NCBI GenBank assembly: GCA_947561585.1
Contig: CANNZV010000434.1
Coordinates: 248,001-312,000, forward strand
DNA: 64,000 nt
Reading direction: 5' to 3'
From: Caprella mutica
Taxonomy: Eukaryota; Arthropoda; Malacostraca; Amphipoda; Caprellidae
Within the stretch, counting starts at the first letter, position 1. Every line of letters begins with the position of its first letter. Below the pieces are notes generated by a model. That model did not search any database and was not told the DNA's origin. It worked only from the letters and a program-made list of their open reading frames with translations. Positions 9,960 through 22,571 of this stretch are shown piece after piece. Both the position numbers and the translations under genes were made by a program.

Positions 9960-12240
9960 CTTCCCCCTCCAGGCTCTAACAACAGAAACACTAGTCAAAA
10001 TCATAGCTTCAAATGGTTCAATACACTAATACAATGAGCTAAATATTAATCCAATTGTGAATCAAAGGGGCAAAATTTGCCTGTGTGACCCAGTCTGCAG
10101 AATATGGGAGATATTTGGGATAGTATCAATGAACAATTTGAATTAGCTAGGCCTTATATTTACATTAATTTTACTCTGAACAGAACTTAGAAAGAGAGAT
10201 CTCTACAAACACATTCCCAGTTTCTGCAAAGTGCAGACTGGTACATTGTGACTGTCCATTTCCAGTCCAAACTCCAGCCTGAAAAGTATAACAGGATTTG
10301 AGGATTAATCCTGTGTCCAACCCCTATTTAATTCCTATGTTCATAACTTCATATGTATGATATGTCAGACAATTAGGCCTAGTTGCTGTGCACAAATTTC
10401 CACTTCTGAAATAGTCCTGGGTCTGAGTCTGACTATCTGTGGAGACATTCTTTTTTCAAACTAAGATGAAGAAGGTAAATTGAGGCACACTAACTAACTT
10501 CAGTCATATCTTCAAAAAAAAAAAACATGAAATGAAAAATTATAATTATGCTTATTTTGATATGCTAATTGTTACATTTCAATATTATTTCAGTTCAGCA
10601 AGATTTAGAAACTCTTTGGAAAGAAAAGTTTCTTTAAATTAGCAGGGCTGAAATTTATCAGTCAGTGCAGTCATCAGTGTAACTGGTAAATCTATATTTC
10701 AAAAATAGTATGGATATAATAGGTAAATTTAAAAATAACAACTGTAATTTTTAAGCCTTATTAAACAACTGCTTATCATAAATGTAAGAGAATATACCTA
10801 GGGGCTAGGGTATGTTATGAATTATCGGTCAATACTACATCATCTATTATATAAGAAAAATAGATATAAAAATTATTATTATTACACATTTCTATGATCT
10901 ATCTAATAATCCTGAAAACCCTGGTTTGCAGAAATGGTTACCATTAATTGGTCCGATGCCCCATTAGTCTGACAGACACATTTGCAGTTTATTTCTGATT
11001 TAACTTTTAACATGATAACATCAAATTTAGGTTACTATAATAGGTATGTATGTATATCACCAAGTAAAATAGTATGTCTCCTAAACTCTCCAGCTCTCTC
11101 CAATAATCACCAAATTTCTCTCCAATTTCCAAAATGATCAAATTATCATAAATTCTCTCCAAAACAACCAGTCTGCAGAATACGGGAGACATTTAGGATA
11201 TTCTCTACGAACAGATATGAATTAATTCCTATGTTTACATTAATTTTGCTACAAAAATTTCTAAATTAATCACTATAGCTATTTACATTAATTCTGCTAA
11301 AAACAGAATTAGAGATCTCTAAGAACACTGCCAGTTTCTGCAGACTTGCAAAATAACATTGTAGCATAGGAGAAAATAGAAATTAAAATAATCATGAAGT
11401 GTGCAATACAACAAACTAGCGGTCACTAGTCAGCAGATAGTGAGTGAGTGACCCAAACTGCAGGAACTGGGAAAGTGTTCTCCAAGAAAGCATCCATTTT
11501 GGCTTCTGTTCTCAGTAAAATACATGTAAATATAGGAGGAAATTAAGGATTGTTCGCACAGAAAATGTTAAAAATGTCATATATTCTTTATTCTGCAGAC
11601 TGGATTCTGCTGTTTCTGCAGACTGGGGGGATACAACAAAGTTACAAACTGTATTTAATGATGAAATTGAATTTGCATCCAGTATGCTGTCTGCAGAAAC
11701 TGGTTAAGTGTTTGTAGAGATCTCTTATTCTGTTTGTAGCAAAATTAATGTAAATATAGGGATTAACCAGACTGTATTTCGTGGTATTTCCTTTGAAAAT
11801 AATATTCTGGCAAAGTCGGTGGAATTTTATCTATTTATTTCTATGTTACCATTAATTTTTGGTGGAAAAATGAGCAAAATGTTGGTGGATCAGCTAAATT
11901 ACTGGAAATTTATGGTTGATTTTATTCAGCTTTTGAAAGAGTCAGTGGAATTTTGTGCACCAAATACAGACTGGGGGATTAATTCAGAAGTGTTTGTAGC
12001 AAAGCCAAAATTAATGTAAATATAGCCTATATAGTATATAGGAATTAATTCAAAATTGTTAGGAGAGAATATCCCAAGTATCTCCCATATTCTGCAGACT
12101 GGTAATATGCTAAGTGCTAACCAAGTGTTCAAAAGTTTCAAATTCAATGAGACCTCATTCTGCAGACTCGCAGAGCCAGTCTGCAGAATATGGGAGATAG
12201 GGTCAACTGTCAAGCAGGTAAATTGCGGCACACTGACTAA
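9960..12240. repeat. Cluster of diverged repeats sharing 'tgcagactgg' blocks
   Basis: Several copies of a module recur: a 'cagtctgcagaatatggga' edge, a 'ttacattaattttgct' block, an 'agagatctct' block and a 'tttctgcagactgg' edge. Direct copies start near 10060 and 11165; inverted ones lie near 11590-11760 and 12000-12200. A related stretch lies at 17036-17460 on the far side of the foldback element. Open frames here (for example 11708-12019) are by-products of the repeats. Confidence 0.6.
10808..10856 (+). mobile_element. Solo end of the TA-flanked GGGTAAGTTACGAATTATCGG MITE family
   Basis: TA followed by gggtatgttatgaattatcg matches the terminal repeat of the complete copies at 18325-18550 and 40379-40526. 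The second end is not seen. Confidence 0.5.
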
Positions 12241-13068
12241 CTGCGGCCTCTTACAACTGTTACAATTATACAATACAACTGTTAAAGGTATATTGGTCTA
12301 GAAAAAACGAAAAGTTTGATATTTCATTTGTATTTTACTTTGAGGAGTTACAGTAATTAAATTACACATATACTTAAATATTATTATTGTATTTCATGAT
12401 TATACTGCATAGGTATTTTGTATCTGTAAAACGATTAGCCATCTGTTGAAACCTTGACTAAATTAGATATCTGTTTTTGCCTTAAGCACACATGCATATT
12501 TATTCTCTAATTGAACAACTCCTAAAGGAACACAAAAACTAGCTAATATTTAGAAAGGATGAGGAGACGATCGTAAACTGACTAAGTTTAATGTGTTTGT
12601 CGGACAGTTATGAGAAAGACGTGAGCCTTAACACGAGCTCGAAATTAGTAAATACATTTTTTGTAATATTTGATTTTAGTTAAAAACAACCTCGACACAA
12701 TTCCTCTTCCGATTTCCAAATTCCCCGCACCTAAGAACTTGGTGAAAGTATCCTTATAAAAGGGGTATGTTCCCTTCATAGAGAGTTCAGTGAAGATCAG
12801 TAATTAGTACGATTCAATCGTAGCCTGTATGTCGTTACTCTGTGCATACTAAATTGTCAAACATTCTGTAACTCTAACAATTTCTTAGTGAATATAAGTG
12901 TTGTGTTGAGTTGCGTTTCATTACTCCTTGCAATTAGTAACTATAGAGAACTAAAGTAAATCACAATAAGGAATCCCCTATGAACTCAAATAGTGGATCA
13001 AAACCAATGAGGGTAGTACCAACGGCATAGTACTGATCAAAGCAAATAAGAATATCTACCCTAGTATT

Positions 13069-15719
13069 CAGAGCTGGGCGCGCGAACCTTTTTTTAGGTT
13101 CCGAATCCGAACCCGAATCTTCGTCGATTTTGGGTTCCGAACCTCCGTATAGCGAACCCAATTTGGAAAAGTTTGGTCCGAACATTTGTTCCGAACCAAA
13201 CATTTAGTCCGAACATTTGTAAGCTAACCTCTGATTTTTTAGGTATATATATATTTTATATCTAAAAATTAAGAAAAATAAAAGTGAACTACAGTCTACA
13301 CATTTATATTAGGCCCTTTTACTAACTTATGCTTCCAAGGCTATTAGGACAACCTATATAAAAAAACAGTTTTTTCAACAAGATACTAACTATTTGTCAG
13401 AAACAAGTTACAACAAGAAGGTTTCACTCTATGTTAAAAAAACACGTGTCTTATTTATAAACCTACGTTACTGTATTTTTACAAGTTGTTAGTTTTTGTA
13501 CTAAACTAATGTGTACCAAATTTCAAGTAAAAATATTGAATATATAAGGAGAAATAAATACATAACTATATAAGAGATTGATTGGCAACTGAGTGAGCTG
13601 AACTGTTAATGGATGGAGTGTGAACCAATCACAGATCGCGCATTTGTCTCTACTACATAAAACGTGGACACATTCTTGTGTATTGGGTAACCAATCTGTA
13701 TTTCTACGTTGCCACACGTCACTAAAGTACAATTAATTCCATAATTTACGCTGATTTACGCCGATACGTAAATATTTAATTTTGAATTAAAAAACATAGT
13801 TGGTATTTATGTAGCAACAAAGTAAAGAAAGGCCAGTAAATTTAAAGAAATGACATGAAATATATAAAGTAATTTAAAAAATATATGCCTATAAAACATA
13901 CGTCAAATTCATTAGGGTTAATATAATAAATTTATATATTTATAATAACTGGGACTTCATATGACTACATTATAGAGGATTTGCACTGGTAGAACTGTTA
14001 TTTCATGAAATACAACTAATTTAGAGAATTTACTGAATAGGAAAAAGAGATTCATAGAAAACTTACGAATATTTGTGTAGACTAACCTAAATATGTTCAC
14101 TATAGAGGTAAGTTCACTATACCGGATTTTACTATTCAGCGTGATTCACTATACAGGAGTTCACTATAAGGGAGTTCCACTGTACTTACTATACTTAATA
14201 AGTTAGTATCATTGAGTATGACTGAATGAGCATTAAGTATCTTTAAAGTTCCCCTCCAGTCTCCACTCCAATACGTAGTTTAAGTTATTCTGAATTTTCT
14301 TCTGACCTCCGAATTTCATGCAAAGAAAAAATAAGACCAACTCTGTCGTCATAACAATGCAAGACAATGTATCCATATTAAAGTATCCAAGTATCTAATT
14401 AAATAAGTTTTTACTATTAGTTTTCAATTTTTCATTTATATTACAACATTTTTGATTAATTCTATCTAGAGAACTGATGATACAAAAACTTTTTGCATTT
14501 TGTTTGAATATGAAAGTACTATAGATACCGTATTATGCTATTTTTGCTTGCTTAACTTTTTCTTTATTCATTATATTAGAAAGGTCAGACAGTGAAGATT
14601 ACTGTGAATATTTCTCAAAGTTATTTATATTATAACTTATATACATATAATATTATAATACCTATTTATAAATTATAATCAATTTAATTGTAAAGCGAAT
14701 AGCCGAATACTCGATTCTAAATTATCAGTTCAGCCTACCTACTTAGCCGTCAAAAGTTAGCTCATTTGAGTCATTTCAATATTTTTTCTTTTAAAAACCT
14801 TCATTTGATATTTAGTATTTCATACATTAGTAAAAGCAAAAGAAAAAATTATCATTCAAAATAAAAGTAACAAGACAAGAAACAAATTATATTTATAAGA
14901 TGTTATTGCACGAAGCTTGGTGTGCGCAATTATTCTCGCACATATTTGATCTCGCTAAGCCGCTATAAGAGTTACAGTTAACTGATTATAGTGAAATATT
15001 CACCCTTATATATGTAGTGAAAAACACTCTTGCATCTAATGCCTGGAAAGATCTCCGATATATTCCTAATATTATTATAGATTTGAATAAATGCTCATAA
15101 TATGAGTATATTACCACTTATCACCTTCGTTTTTGTCTAATCGTATGTATTTATGCGAAAAATTAAACGATTGAAAAGACATCTTTAAAATCGTTCTTGA
15201 ACTTAAGTTATTATTATTTTTCCATGAGGACTGGTTAGCCAACGGCTAAGGTACTAGGGTAGGGTGTTATGTAATGTTACCTAATATATACGTTTATAAC
15301 CTTACCTATAGTTCTACATGTTTCAAGCAATTTTAATTGAGATTTGAGGGAACACAAACCGTTATTAAAGAATTAACTTGTTAAGATTATTATAAAACTT
15401 ACCGCTATTCAAGAAAGGATGAATAACGTAATGGAAGAAGAGCGGGGAAAGACGCATGTTCTTCGCTTCAGTGTTAAGCAGAAACCTATGTATATAATAG
15501 TAGCCGAGAGGTATGGTACATGTTCAGAACGTAAAATTAAATGAACAGTTCAGTTTTCCCCGGGTACGGAGGTTCGGACTTGCGAAAAAGACGTTCCGAA
15601 CACTGAAGTCCGAACCGTTTTTGAAGAGGTTCCGAATCCGAATGTCCGAACCCATTTTCCAGTCCGAACCGGTTCGCGAATAAAGGTTCGCGAACATTCG
15701 TGCGGAACGCCCAGCTCTG
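13069..15719. mobile_element. Non-autonomous hAT element, 2651 bp, perfect 8-bp target duplication
   Basis: Termini are CAGAGCTGGGCG and its inverse CGCCCAGCTCTG-type end (cgcccagctctg), flanked by 'ctagtatt' at 13061-13068 and 15720-15727. Termini of this type and an 8-bp duplication define hAT elements. Both ends carry many subterminal 'gtccgaac' and 'ttccgaatccgaa' motifs in both orientations, the usual sort of transposase binding sites. No transposase frame is visible in the AT-rich interior. A 'ttcactata' motif repeats at 14095-14180, within a ~140-bp stretch also found at 47346-47475. Confidence 0.88.
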
Positions 15720-16424
15720 CTAGTATTATTGACAGTAGCAGTAAAATAACTCAGTAATATATCTAGATATATTAGTAGCAGTAAAAAACTCAGTAATATA
15801 TCTAGATATATTAGTAGCAGTAAAAAACTCAGTAATATATCTAGATATATTACTGAGTTTTTTACTGCTACTGTCAATAATACTAGGGTAGATATTCTTA
15901 TTTGCTTTGATCAGTACTATGACGTTGGTACTACCCTCATGGGTTTTGATCCACTATTTGAGTTCATAGGGGATTCCTTATTGTGATTTACCTTAGTTCT
16001 CTATAGTTACTAATTGCAAGGAGTAATGAAACGCAACTCAACACAACACTTATATTCACTAAGAAATTGTTAGAGTTACAGAATGTTTGACAATTTAGTA
16101 TGCACAGAGTAACGACATACAGGCTACGATTGAATCATACTAATTACCGATCTTCACTGAACTCTCTATGAAGGGAACATACCCCTTTTATAATGATACT
16201 TTCACCAAGTTCTTAGGTGCGGGGAATTTGGAAATCAGAAGAGAAATTGTGTCGAGGTTGTTTTTAACTAAAATCAAATATTACAAAAAATGTATTTATT
16301 AATTTCGAGCTCTTGTTAAGGCTCACGTCTTTCTCATAACTGTCCGACAAACACAGTAAACTTAGTCAGTTTACGATTGTCTCTCTATCCTTTCTAAATT
16401 CTAGCTAGTTTTTGTGTTCCTTTA

Positions 16425-16609
16425 AGGCTCGTTTACACGAGGCTAGTTTACACGCTGCTAGCTGGCGAGTTTACAAGCTGGCGAGTGAGATAGTGATGAT
16501 GACCCATACTCTTTTCAACTAGCCAACATGATGACACAAAGCGAGTTCACTAGATGCTTGTAAACTCGCCAGCTTGTAGCAAGTAAACTAGCCTCGTGTA
16601 AACGAGCCT
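16425..16609. mobile_element. 185-bp MITE with TTA duplication (PIF/Harbinger-like)
   Basis: The ends aggctcgtttacacgaggct and agcctcgtgtaaacgagcct are inverted repeats. TTA flanks both sides (16422-16424, 16610-16612). The opposite foldback arm (near 12524-12535) reads straight through with one TTA, giving an empty site. A 3-bp TWA target duplication is typical of PIF/Harbinger. A second inner pair (ctggcgagtttacaagc / cttgtaaactcgccagc) adds to the hairpin. Confidence 0.8.
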
Positions 16610-17035
16610 TTAGGAGTTGTTCAATTAGAGAATAAATATGCATGTGTGCTTAAGGCAAAAACAGATATCCAATTTAGTCAAGGTTTCAAGTTTCAACACA
16701 TGGCTAGTCGTTTTACAGTTTTACAGATACAAAATTGAAAATACCTATGCAGTATAATCATGAAATACAATAATAATATTTAAGTATATGTGTAATTTAA
16801 TTACTGTAACTCCTCAAAGTAAAATACAAATGAAATATCAAACTTTTCGTTTTTTCTAGACCAATATACCTTTAACAACAACAGAAACATCATAAATTCA
16901 AAACACTCGTTAAAATCTTAAATTAATAAATTATACCTAGCATGCACTGCGCTTCTTTTGATAGCTATGCAACATTTTAATGTAATTTCGGTTCAGAATG
17001 TTTTTGAAACTATCTTGAGAGAGCCGCAATTAAAA

Positions 17036-17460
17036 ATTAAAGGGCCGCAATTTACCTGCGTGACCCTATTTATATGGAATACCTATTCTCTCCGAACAAT
17101 TTTGAATTAATTTCTATATTTGCATTAATTATGCTACAAACAGAATAAGAGATCTCTACGAACACTTTAATATTAACAGTTTATGCAATAATGCAGACTG
17201 GTCGCAGAGCAATAGAGCCTTATAGAGGCCAGTCTGTATTTGGTGCAAAAAATCCCACTGACTTTTTCAAAAAGCTGAAAAAATCCACCATTAATTTCCA
17301 ATAATTTGACTGATCCACCAACATTTTCCCAATTTATCCACCAAAAATTAATGGTAACATGAATAAATAGTTGAAAATCCAACGACTTTGCCACTAAATA
17401 CAGACTGGTATAGAGGGGCCTAAGAGGGCCCCTGGACCGGTAACACAAGACGAAATATAG
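17036..17460. repeat. Right-hand copies of the 'tgcagactgg' repeat cluster
   Basis: Contains 'ccgcaatttacctgcgtgac', 'agagatctctacgaacac' and 'aatacagactgg' blocks found at 10060-12240. The segment 17220-17405 is an inverted, diverged copy of about 11790-11980 (shared 'ttaccattaatttttggtgg' block). Confidence 0.6.
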
Positions 17461-18011
17461 CAAAAAATATGTACGTAGCCGATAGCATTCAAATTATGAC
17501 CCACGATTACTATTAAAAATACTAAATTAACATTCATAATGATATTGATGCCTAATTGAAAATAGGATTTTCTGTCTACAACCTATTTCCCTACTCGTCA
17601 TTTTAGATTAGGTGGTGCAAGCTATGATGTTTGTTTACTACTAAATCGGGATACTTCCCTAAACTTTATCCTTGAATGCAAAACTACTAGTTTTAATAAC
17701 CCTCAAAATCAATTATTCTGAGAAATAATTCAATATTAATCATTGTGTAAAGTTATCCTAAAAGTATTCATTGTATGATTTATAATATCTTGTTCTCAAT
17801 ATCAGAGAAAGGTACAAATTAAAATGTTAAGAGAAAATATATATATCCTAATATCCCTACACTAGGGTAATTTATCAAATCTTTACCCTATGTTAAAGGG
17901 TTGATGAAAAAGCATGCTTCAGCCAGTATATCTGCTTCAGGCATAACAATTTTATTGTTTATAAATTGATTATTGTAACTTATTTAAAAGCTTATCAGTA
18001 TTTATAGCAAT
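17461..18011. other. Upstream region of the Maf-domain gene
   Basis: AT-rich. It should hold the promoter and 5' UTR, but I see no convincing core-promoter motif. Confidence 0.4.
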
Positions 18012-20148
18012 ATGATTCTTCATTTGATAGAAAAATTGAATCGTTACTCTATAATATTAGCAAGTGGCTCTCCTCGAAGAAAAGAAATTCTTGATAAAAT
18101 TGTGAGTAGAAATACCTCAATACTCTGGACGAATATCCCAAACTGCCAATTCCCTCATTCAGCATTTTAAATTATTCTATTTTTTTCCTTCAAAGGCTCT
18201 CAAATTCTCTGTCTTCCCCTCAACTTTCGAAGAGAACTACAAATTAGAAGATTTTGAAGACGTAGCTGCCTTTGCCATCGCAACAGCTGAGGGAAAAGCT
18301 TTGGAGGTGACAATTTAATAGCTAGGGTAAGTTACGAATTATCGGACAGTTCCTCATTCTCGACCATGTAAGTAAAGATACAAAGTTTAACCTTTTACTC
18401 ATTATTTAATTGGTAGCCATGAAACATAAAATTATATTAGGCTAATACCAATTAAAATAACGAGTTAAAATGTCAAATTAGTTATACCTATTTTGCCTTT
18501 TTCTTATAGGATCGAAAAAGTGGAGCTGTCCGATAATTCGAATCTTACCCTATGTCCACACACTATCATACTGTCTGCCTTACTGTTTGACATGTTTGTT
18601 CGATATCAATGTTTTCTCAGATAATGACTTTTTTCATTCTGCTGTTTGACAAACATTCTTCCAACTTGTTTGCACTGTTCAAACTCTATTTTAGTGTTTG
18701 ACATCAGTAAAATCAAACCTATTTGCTTATGTGCAAGATGCGCATTGCGTTACAGTAGCTAGTTGTTTTTCGTCCTAATGTTGCTAATATATAAATAGTG
18801 ATTTTCCATTGGTAATTAGGCTACACTTCACATACCTAAATGTGTTTAATTTTTTTAATTAACATCGTGGCCCGTGGGTCTATCTTTGTTTTATTTTTAT
18901 ATATTGATTCATTATTGTCTAAATAATAATCATATTGTTGTAAGTATATTCAATATAATGAATAGCATTGTAGTAACTGTAAATAGTACTGTAAGAGTAC
19001 GGTAAGATTAGATTCTGTCAATCTAACATATTCAGCTGTGGATCTATCGTTAGCGCAACCATCGATTGATCACTGCGTGTTCGAGGGATATTGAAAACAA
19101 CTTAGAAATAATTATGTAAGGTTAGGTTAGCGATCCGTTTGGTGGGTCTGAGGGTGCTTGCTCTCCCGAGTGGCTTCTATAGTTAATGTGGATGACTCAT
19201 ATATAATGAATACCACACTTGTACATATTTATAAAAATCCATAATTTCATACCTCAAGTTAGTTATCATTTATCTTAGAATATCATTCATATGTGTACTA
19301 TTTTCTTTCAGGTAAGAGATCGCCTATCTTCTTCATCAAGAGGAGTAGATATCATTATTGGCTGTGACACTTGTGTCTATCAGAATGGAAAAGTCTACGG
19401 CAAACCTACATCACATCTGGAGACTACCCAAATGATACGCAAGTACGATATAATTTATCATCCATTATGTAACATATATTTATCATACACACTCACATTA
19501 GCTAAATGAAGATGGAATTGCTGAAGAGCTTTACTTTTTCAGTTGGGGTAGTGGTGTTCATGACGTCATCAGTGGTGTGTGTGTTTTGTACAGACCAAAG
19601 GAAGGGGCAGACTGGAAGAGTGTTACTTTCAGTGAGACAACCTCAGTCACATTCGACACTAACATTTCTCAGGAGCTCATAGAGGCATACTTGAAAACTG
19701 GTGATGCAGAGTAAGTCTACTTACTATTATAAACACATCACGGAATACAAAAACCAAATAAAAAGATACTACCATAACATTCTCAGTTAAATCAAGAAAA
19801 GATCTTCTCAAGTAAATGATATGCAAACATGTTCAAAAATTGTTAACCTTTACTTAAAAGTCAAATATTGCTATCGGTCAATAAATATTTTCTGAGAGAT
19901 CTGAAGTCATGAGTTAATATTTAATGAGTTAATATTTATTTAATCCACACGACATAGGCTACCTCAACTGTATCCACTAAGTGTAGCCATTGGTGTTTGT
20001 TTTCAGAGACAAGGCAGGTGGATACGGTATCCAAGGAGTAGCCTCTTGCCTCATCCACTCCATAGCTGGCTGTTACTACAATGTTATGGGTTTTCCTCTC
20101 AACCACTTCTGCAGAGTATTGTGTGACGTCACCAAAGAGATGGAGTGA
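18012..20148 (+). CDS. Maf-domain nucleotide pyrophosphatase (ASMTL-like), complete
   Basis: Five exons, 18012-18101, 18196-18306, 19312-19442, 19543-19710 and 20007-20148, join in frame to 213 codons plus TGA. Residues 17-23 (ASGSPRR) form the phosphate-binding Maf motif. IIIGCDT at 81-87 corresponds to the conserved G-A-D-T with the catalytic Asp. DKAGGYGIQG at 168-177 is the Maf signature, and the C-terminus (YYNVMGFPLNHFC) matches ASMTL. Maf proteins hydrolyse dTTP, UTP and modified pyrimidine nucleotides to monophosphates, cleaning the nucleotide pool. In vertebrates the domain is fused to an O-methyltransferase-like half (ASMTL); here the frame ends after Maf, as is common in invertebrates and bacteria. 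Exon 3 ends within codon AA|T; the 19442 donor is the weakest call. Intron 2 holds a 226-bp MITE. Confidence 0.9.
18325..18550. mobile_element. TA-flanked MITE (Tc1/mariner-like), complete copy 1
   Basis: The ends gggtaagttacgaattatcg and the inverse of gataattcgaatcttaccc are ~25-bp inverted repeats, flanked by TA at 18323-18324 and 18551-18552. It lies in intron 2 of the Maf gene. The second complete copy is 40379-40526. Confidence 0.8.
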
Positions 20149-20494
20149 AGCCAGTCTCAAATTAAAGGCCCACTGCTACTTCATTTTATAGCATTAGCTA
20201 ATGGACATACTTCATTAGGACACACTCTACAAATTATGCATCTTAATGTAATGAAACAGATGATAAGTTACTGTTTGTAGCAATGGATTAATAGTCATTT
20301 CTGCAGCTAGATGGCGTAGTCACAGATTTGGTGACAAACGCACGCACAGAGCTTTAGATTCCCACCGCTTGATGGCGTGATTATATAATTTAATATTGAA
20401 AATCAAACAGTTCAATATAATTGAAAGTTAATTAAAGTTGCTCCTTTAAAACTATAATTATTGATATTTAGTTTGTTTTCTACCTCATTTTTTG

Positions 20495-20547
20495 AATAAA
20501 TTTCCTCTTTCTCCCTGTGTTTCTTTATTCCGAGGACTAATAATAAA
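20495..20547 (+). other. Candidate polyadenylation signals of the Maf gene
   Basis: AATAAA occurs at 20495-20500 and 20542-20547, about 350-400 bases after the stop codon and on its strand. In AT-rich DNA such hexamers are common, so this is only a candidate. Confidence 0.4.
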
Positions 20548-20589
20548 TGCGCTAAATAATAGTTTATTTATGAGCATTTTAGGTACAAT

Positions 20590-21996
20590 GAAATGTAAAG
20601 GAATTATTAGTGAAAAATAATATTAGTGAATATTATTATATCAACTAATATTATAGTAGTCACTAATGTTATAATTATAATGTTTATATTATAATATTAA
20701 CTAATGTAATTATAATATTAACTATTATAATGATAGTAACTAATATTATATTAATAATGTTTATATTATAATATTAACTAATGTAATTATAATAATTATA
20801 ATATTAACTAATATTATAACATTAGTTACTATTATAATGTCTAACATTCTCCATTGGGACTAACGTTCAAAGTACTAACATTTTATCACATTTTTTCTTT
20901 GTGTTTTACAATGTGTGTTCAATGCCTAATTCAAGAGAATACAAAGGACTTAGTAGAAGAAGTAATTGTATAAAGTAACTCAATGAAAAAGATACTAGCT
21001 CATGGATGAAGAAAAGCTACAGCGTGTCTATACAGTCAAATATTACCATCACTATTGGAAGAGGAAAATGAAGAGTTTATAAAAAAGAACAACAACTTTG
21101 TTCTTAAAATGTAAATACAGCCATGGCCCAAATTACAACAGTTCCATGACAAAGGGAATATAGTTCAACAAATGAATATGTTTAAAAATAATCTATTTCT
21201 TATTTACTATATATTTACATAAGAAATGTATAACTTAAATAAACGTAAAAGAATACAATAATGAATGATTAACTTATATACAATTGATAGAAAATCATGT
21301 TAATATATGAAATATAATAGTGATGAAAATGTTGAATGTGGCTAGTAAAATAAATGTTATAAATTTGATAGGTAGCATAGTTATAATTTCTTTCTATTCC
21401 TAACAAACAAATATTAATAACATTAATAAATTTTAATAACGTTAAATCGTTAATAAATATTAATAAAATTGGGTAGCCTACAAAGAAAAATTAGTTACTT
21501 TTAATTCATAAATAATATTTATTTCTTAGTTATTATTAGATAAATAATGTTCACCTGCGTTAATGTTAATTAATTTGCATTTTGGATTATTAAAGGGCAA
21601 ATGTATTATTTTAGGATAAATGAGTATTTAAATATCCCTAAAAATGACACTTTTATCAGAAGCAAATTGGTTTTATTTTATCATTTGGGTACACATTGAA
21701 CAATCTAACCTTATTTTATTTATTTGATTCATTTTATCTTCTCCTTTACCACTATTATTATCATAGCCAAGAAGCGAAGAAAATGAAAAAGGAAGAGGTA
21801 GGGATAATGCAATATTATTTACAACATCAAACTGCAGAACTGAGGTTGTAGTTACGGCACAGGTAACAACTTGGAAAGAACCTTTAAAAAAATCTATTAG
21901 ATAGGTACTATCATTCGAAAGCTGAACACATGGTGTGACGAGAAGGTTTGAGACCAACCATAAGCTAATGTCTAAAAACTTCAACCGTTAGATATC
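20590..21996. other. Intergenic AT-rich region between the Maf and MCT genes
   Basis: 20620-20840 is almost pure A+T with many 'ttataatattaactaat' direct and inverted blocks. 20940-21120 holds a weak copy of dispersed repeat R1 (gatgaagaaaagctac and gaagaggaaaatgaagag). The remainder shows nothing definable. Confidence 0.5.
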
Positions 21997-22147
21997 AAGG
22001 GCCGTACACACATATAGAGTTTTTTAAGTCTTTCCACCAGGCTATTTGCTAAGCTCCTCCTACTTTTTCCACGAGAATATAAGAAAAAACTGGAAGAATA
22101 TAAGTCTGGTGGAAAGACTTGAAAAACCCTACGTGTGAAAGGCCCTT
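21997..22147. mobile_element. MITE family M2 (AAGGGCCGTACACACGTAGGG ends), copy 1
   Basis: The ends aagggccgtacacacata and the inverse of tacgtgtgaaaggccctt are inverted repeats. Inner blocks 'aagtctttccaccag' and 'ctggtggaaagactt' are also inverted. Further copies are at 40083-40304 and, degraded, 42538-42605. No clear target duplication. Downstream of the MCT gene. Confidence 0.65.
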
Positions 22148-22476
22148 AATATTCAAAGTTTTGAACCGTAAACTTGAGGAGAGAAGTTAGTTGAAGAATA
22201 GGAGCGAATTTCACCCAATTCGAAATACTTTAACTACCTTACTAGGTACTTAGGAACAAACATACGCACTCATAAACCCCGCACTCGATCGTATGGCGGA
22301 GAAAATAATTATAATCAGGCATCAAATATTAGCAAAGAATACATTTCTGGTGATTATCGAGACAAAGAAATTTGGTAAGGTAAGGAAGGTTTGGGTAAGT
22401 TGGTACCTAGCCTATATTAATAAATAGGATATAATTCCTAGGAATAGAATTCAACGACTATTGATTCTGTCGCTAT

Positions 22477-22482
22477 TTTATT
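22477..22482 (-). other. Candidate polyadenylation signal of the MCT gene
   Basis: AATAAA on the minus strand, about 90 bases after the MCT stop codon at 22572. Confidence 0.45.
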
Positions 22483-22571
22483 AAATAACGACGCAATGGT
22501 AACTAATACATTAAAAATGTTTATCCAGAGAGTATAGTTGTTTGAGTATAGTCTCTTCGTAGTGAAACATC

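Larger units (their letters stand above)
12281..16876. mobile_element. Long foldback element (~0.85-kb inverted arms) with nested insertions
   Basis: The left arm from 12281 (gttaaaggtatattggtcta) to 13068 is repeated inverted at about 15850-16876, with few differences. The centre lies near 15842, where 'ctcagtaatatatctag' units (three tandem copies) form a perfect palindrome. The left arm is interrupted by a hAT element (13069-15719) and the right arm by a 185-bp MITE (16425-16609); the uninterrupted opposite arm shows the pre-insertion sequence in both cases. Each arm holds a TATAAAAG box (12755-12762; inverted at 16185-16192) pointing to the centre. No transposase ORF survives. Confidence 0.85.

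Noticed and set aside
11926..12301. Overlapping ORFs on both strands at ~12 kb
   Set aside because: They lie in the 'tgcagactgg' repeat cluster and match no protein family I recognise.
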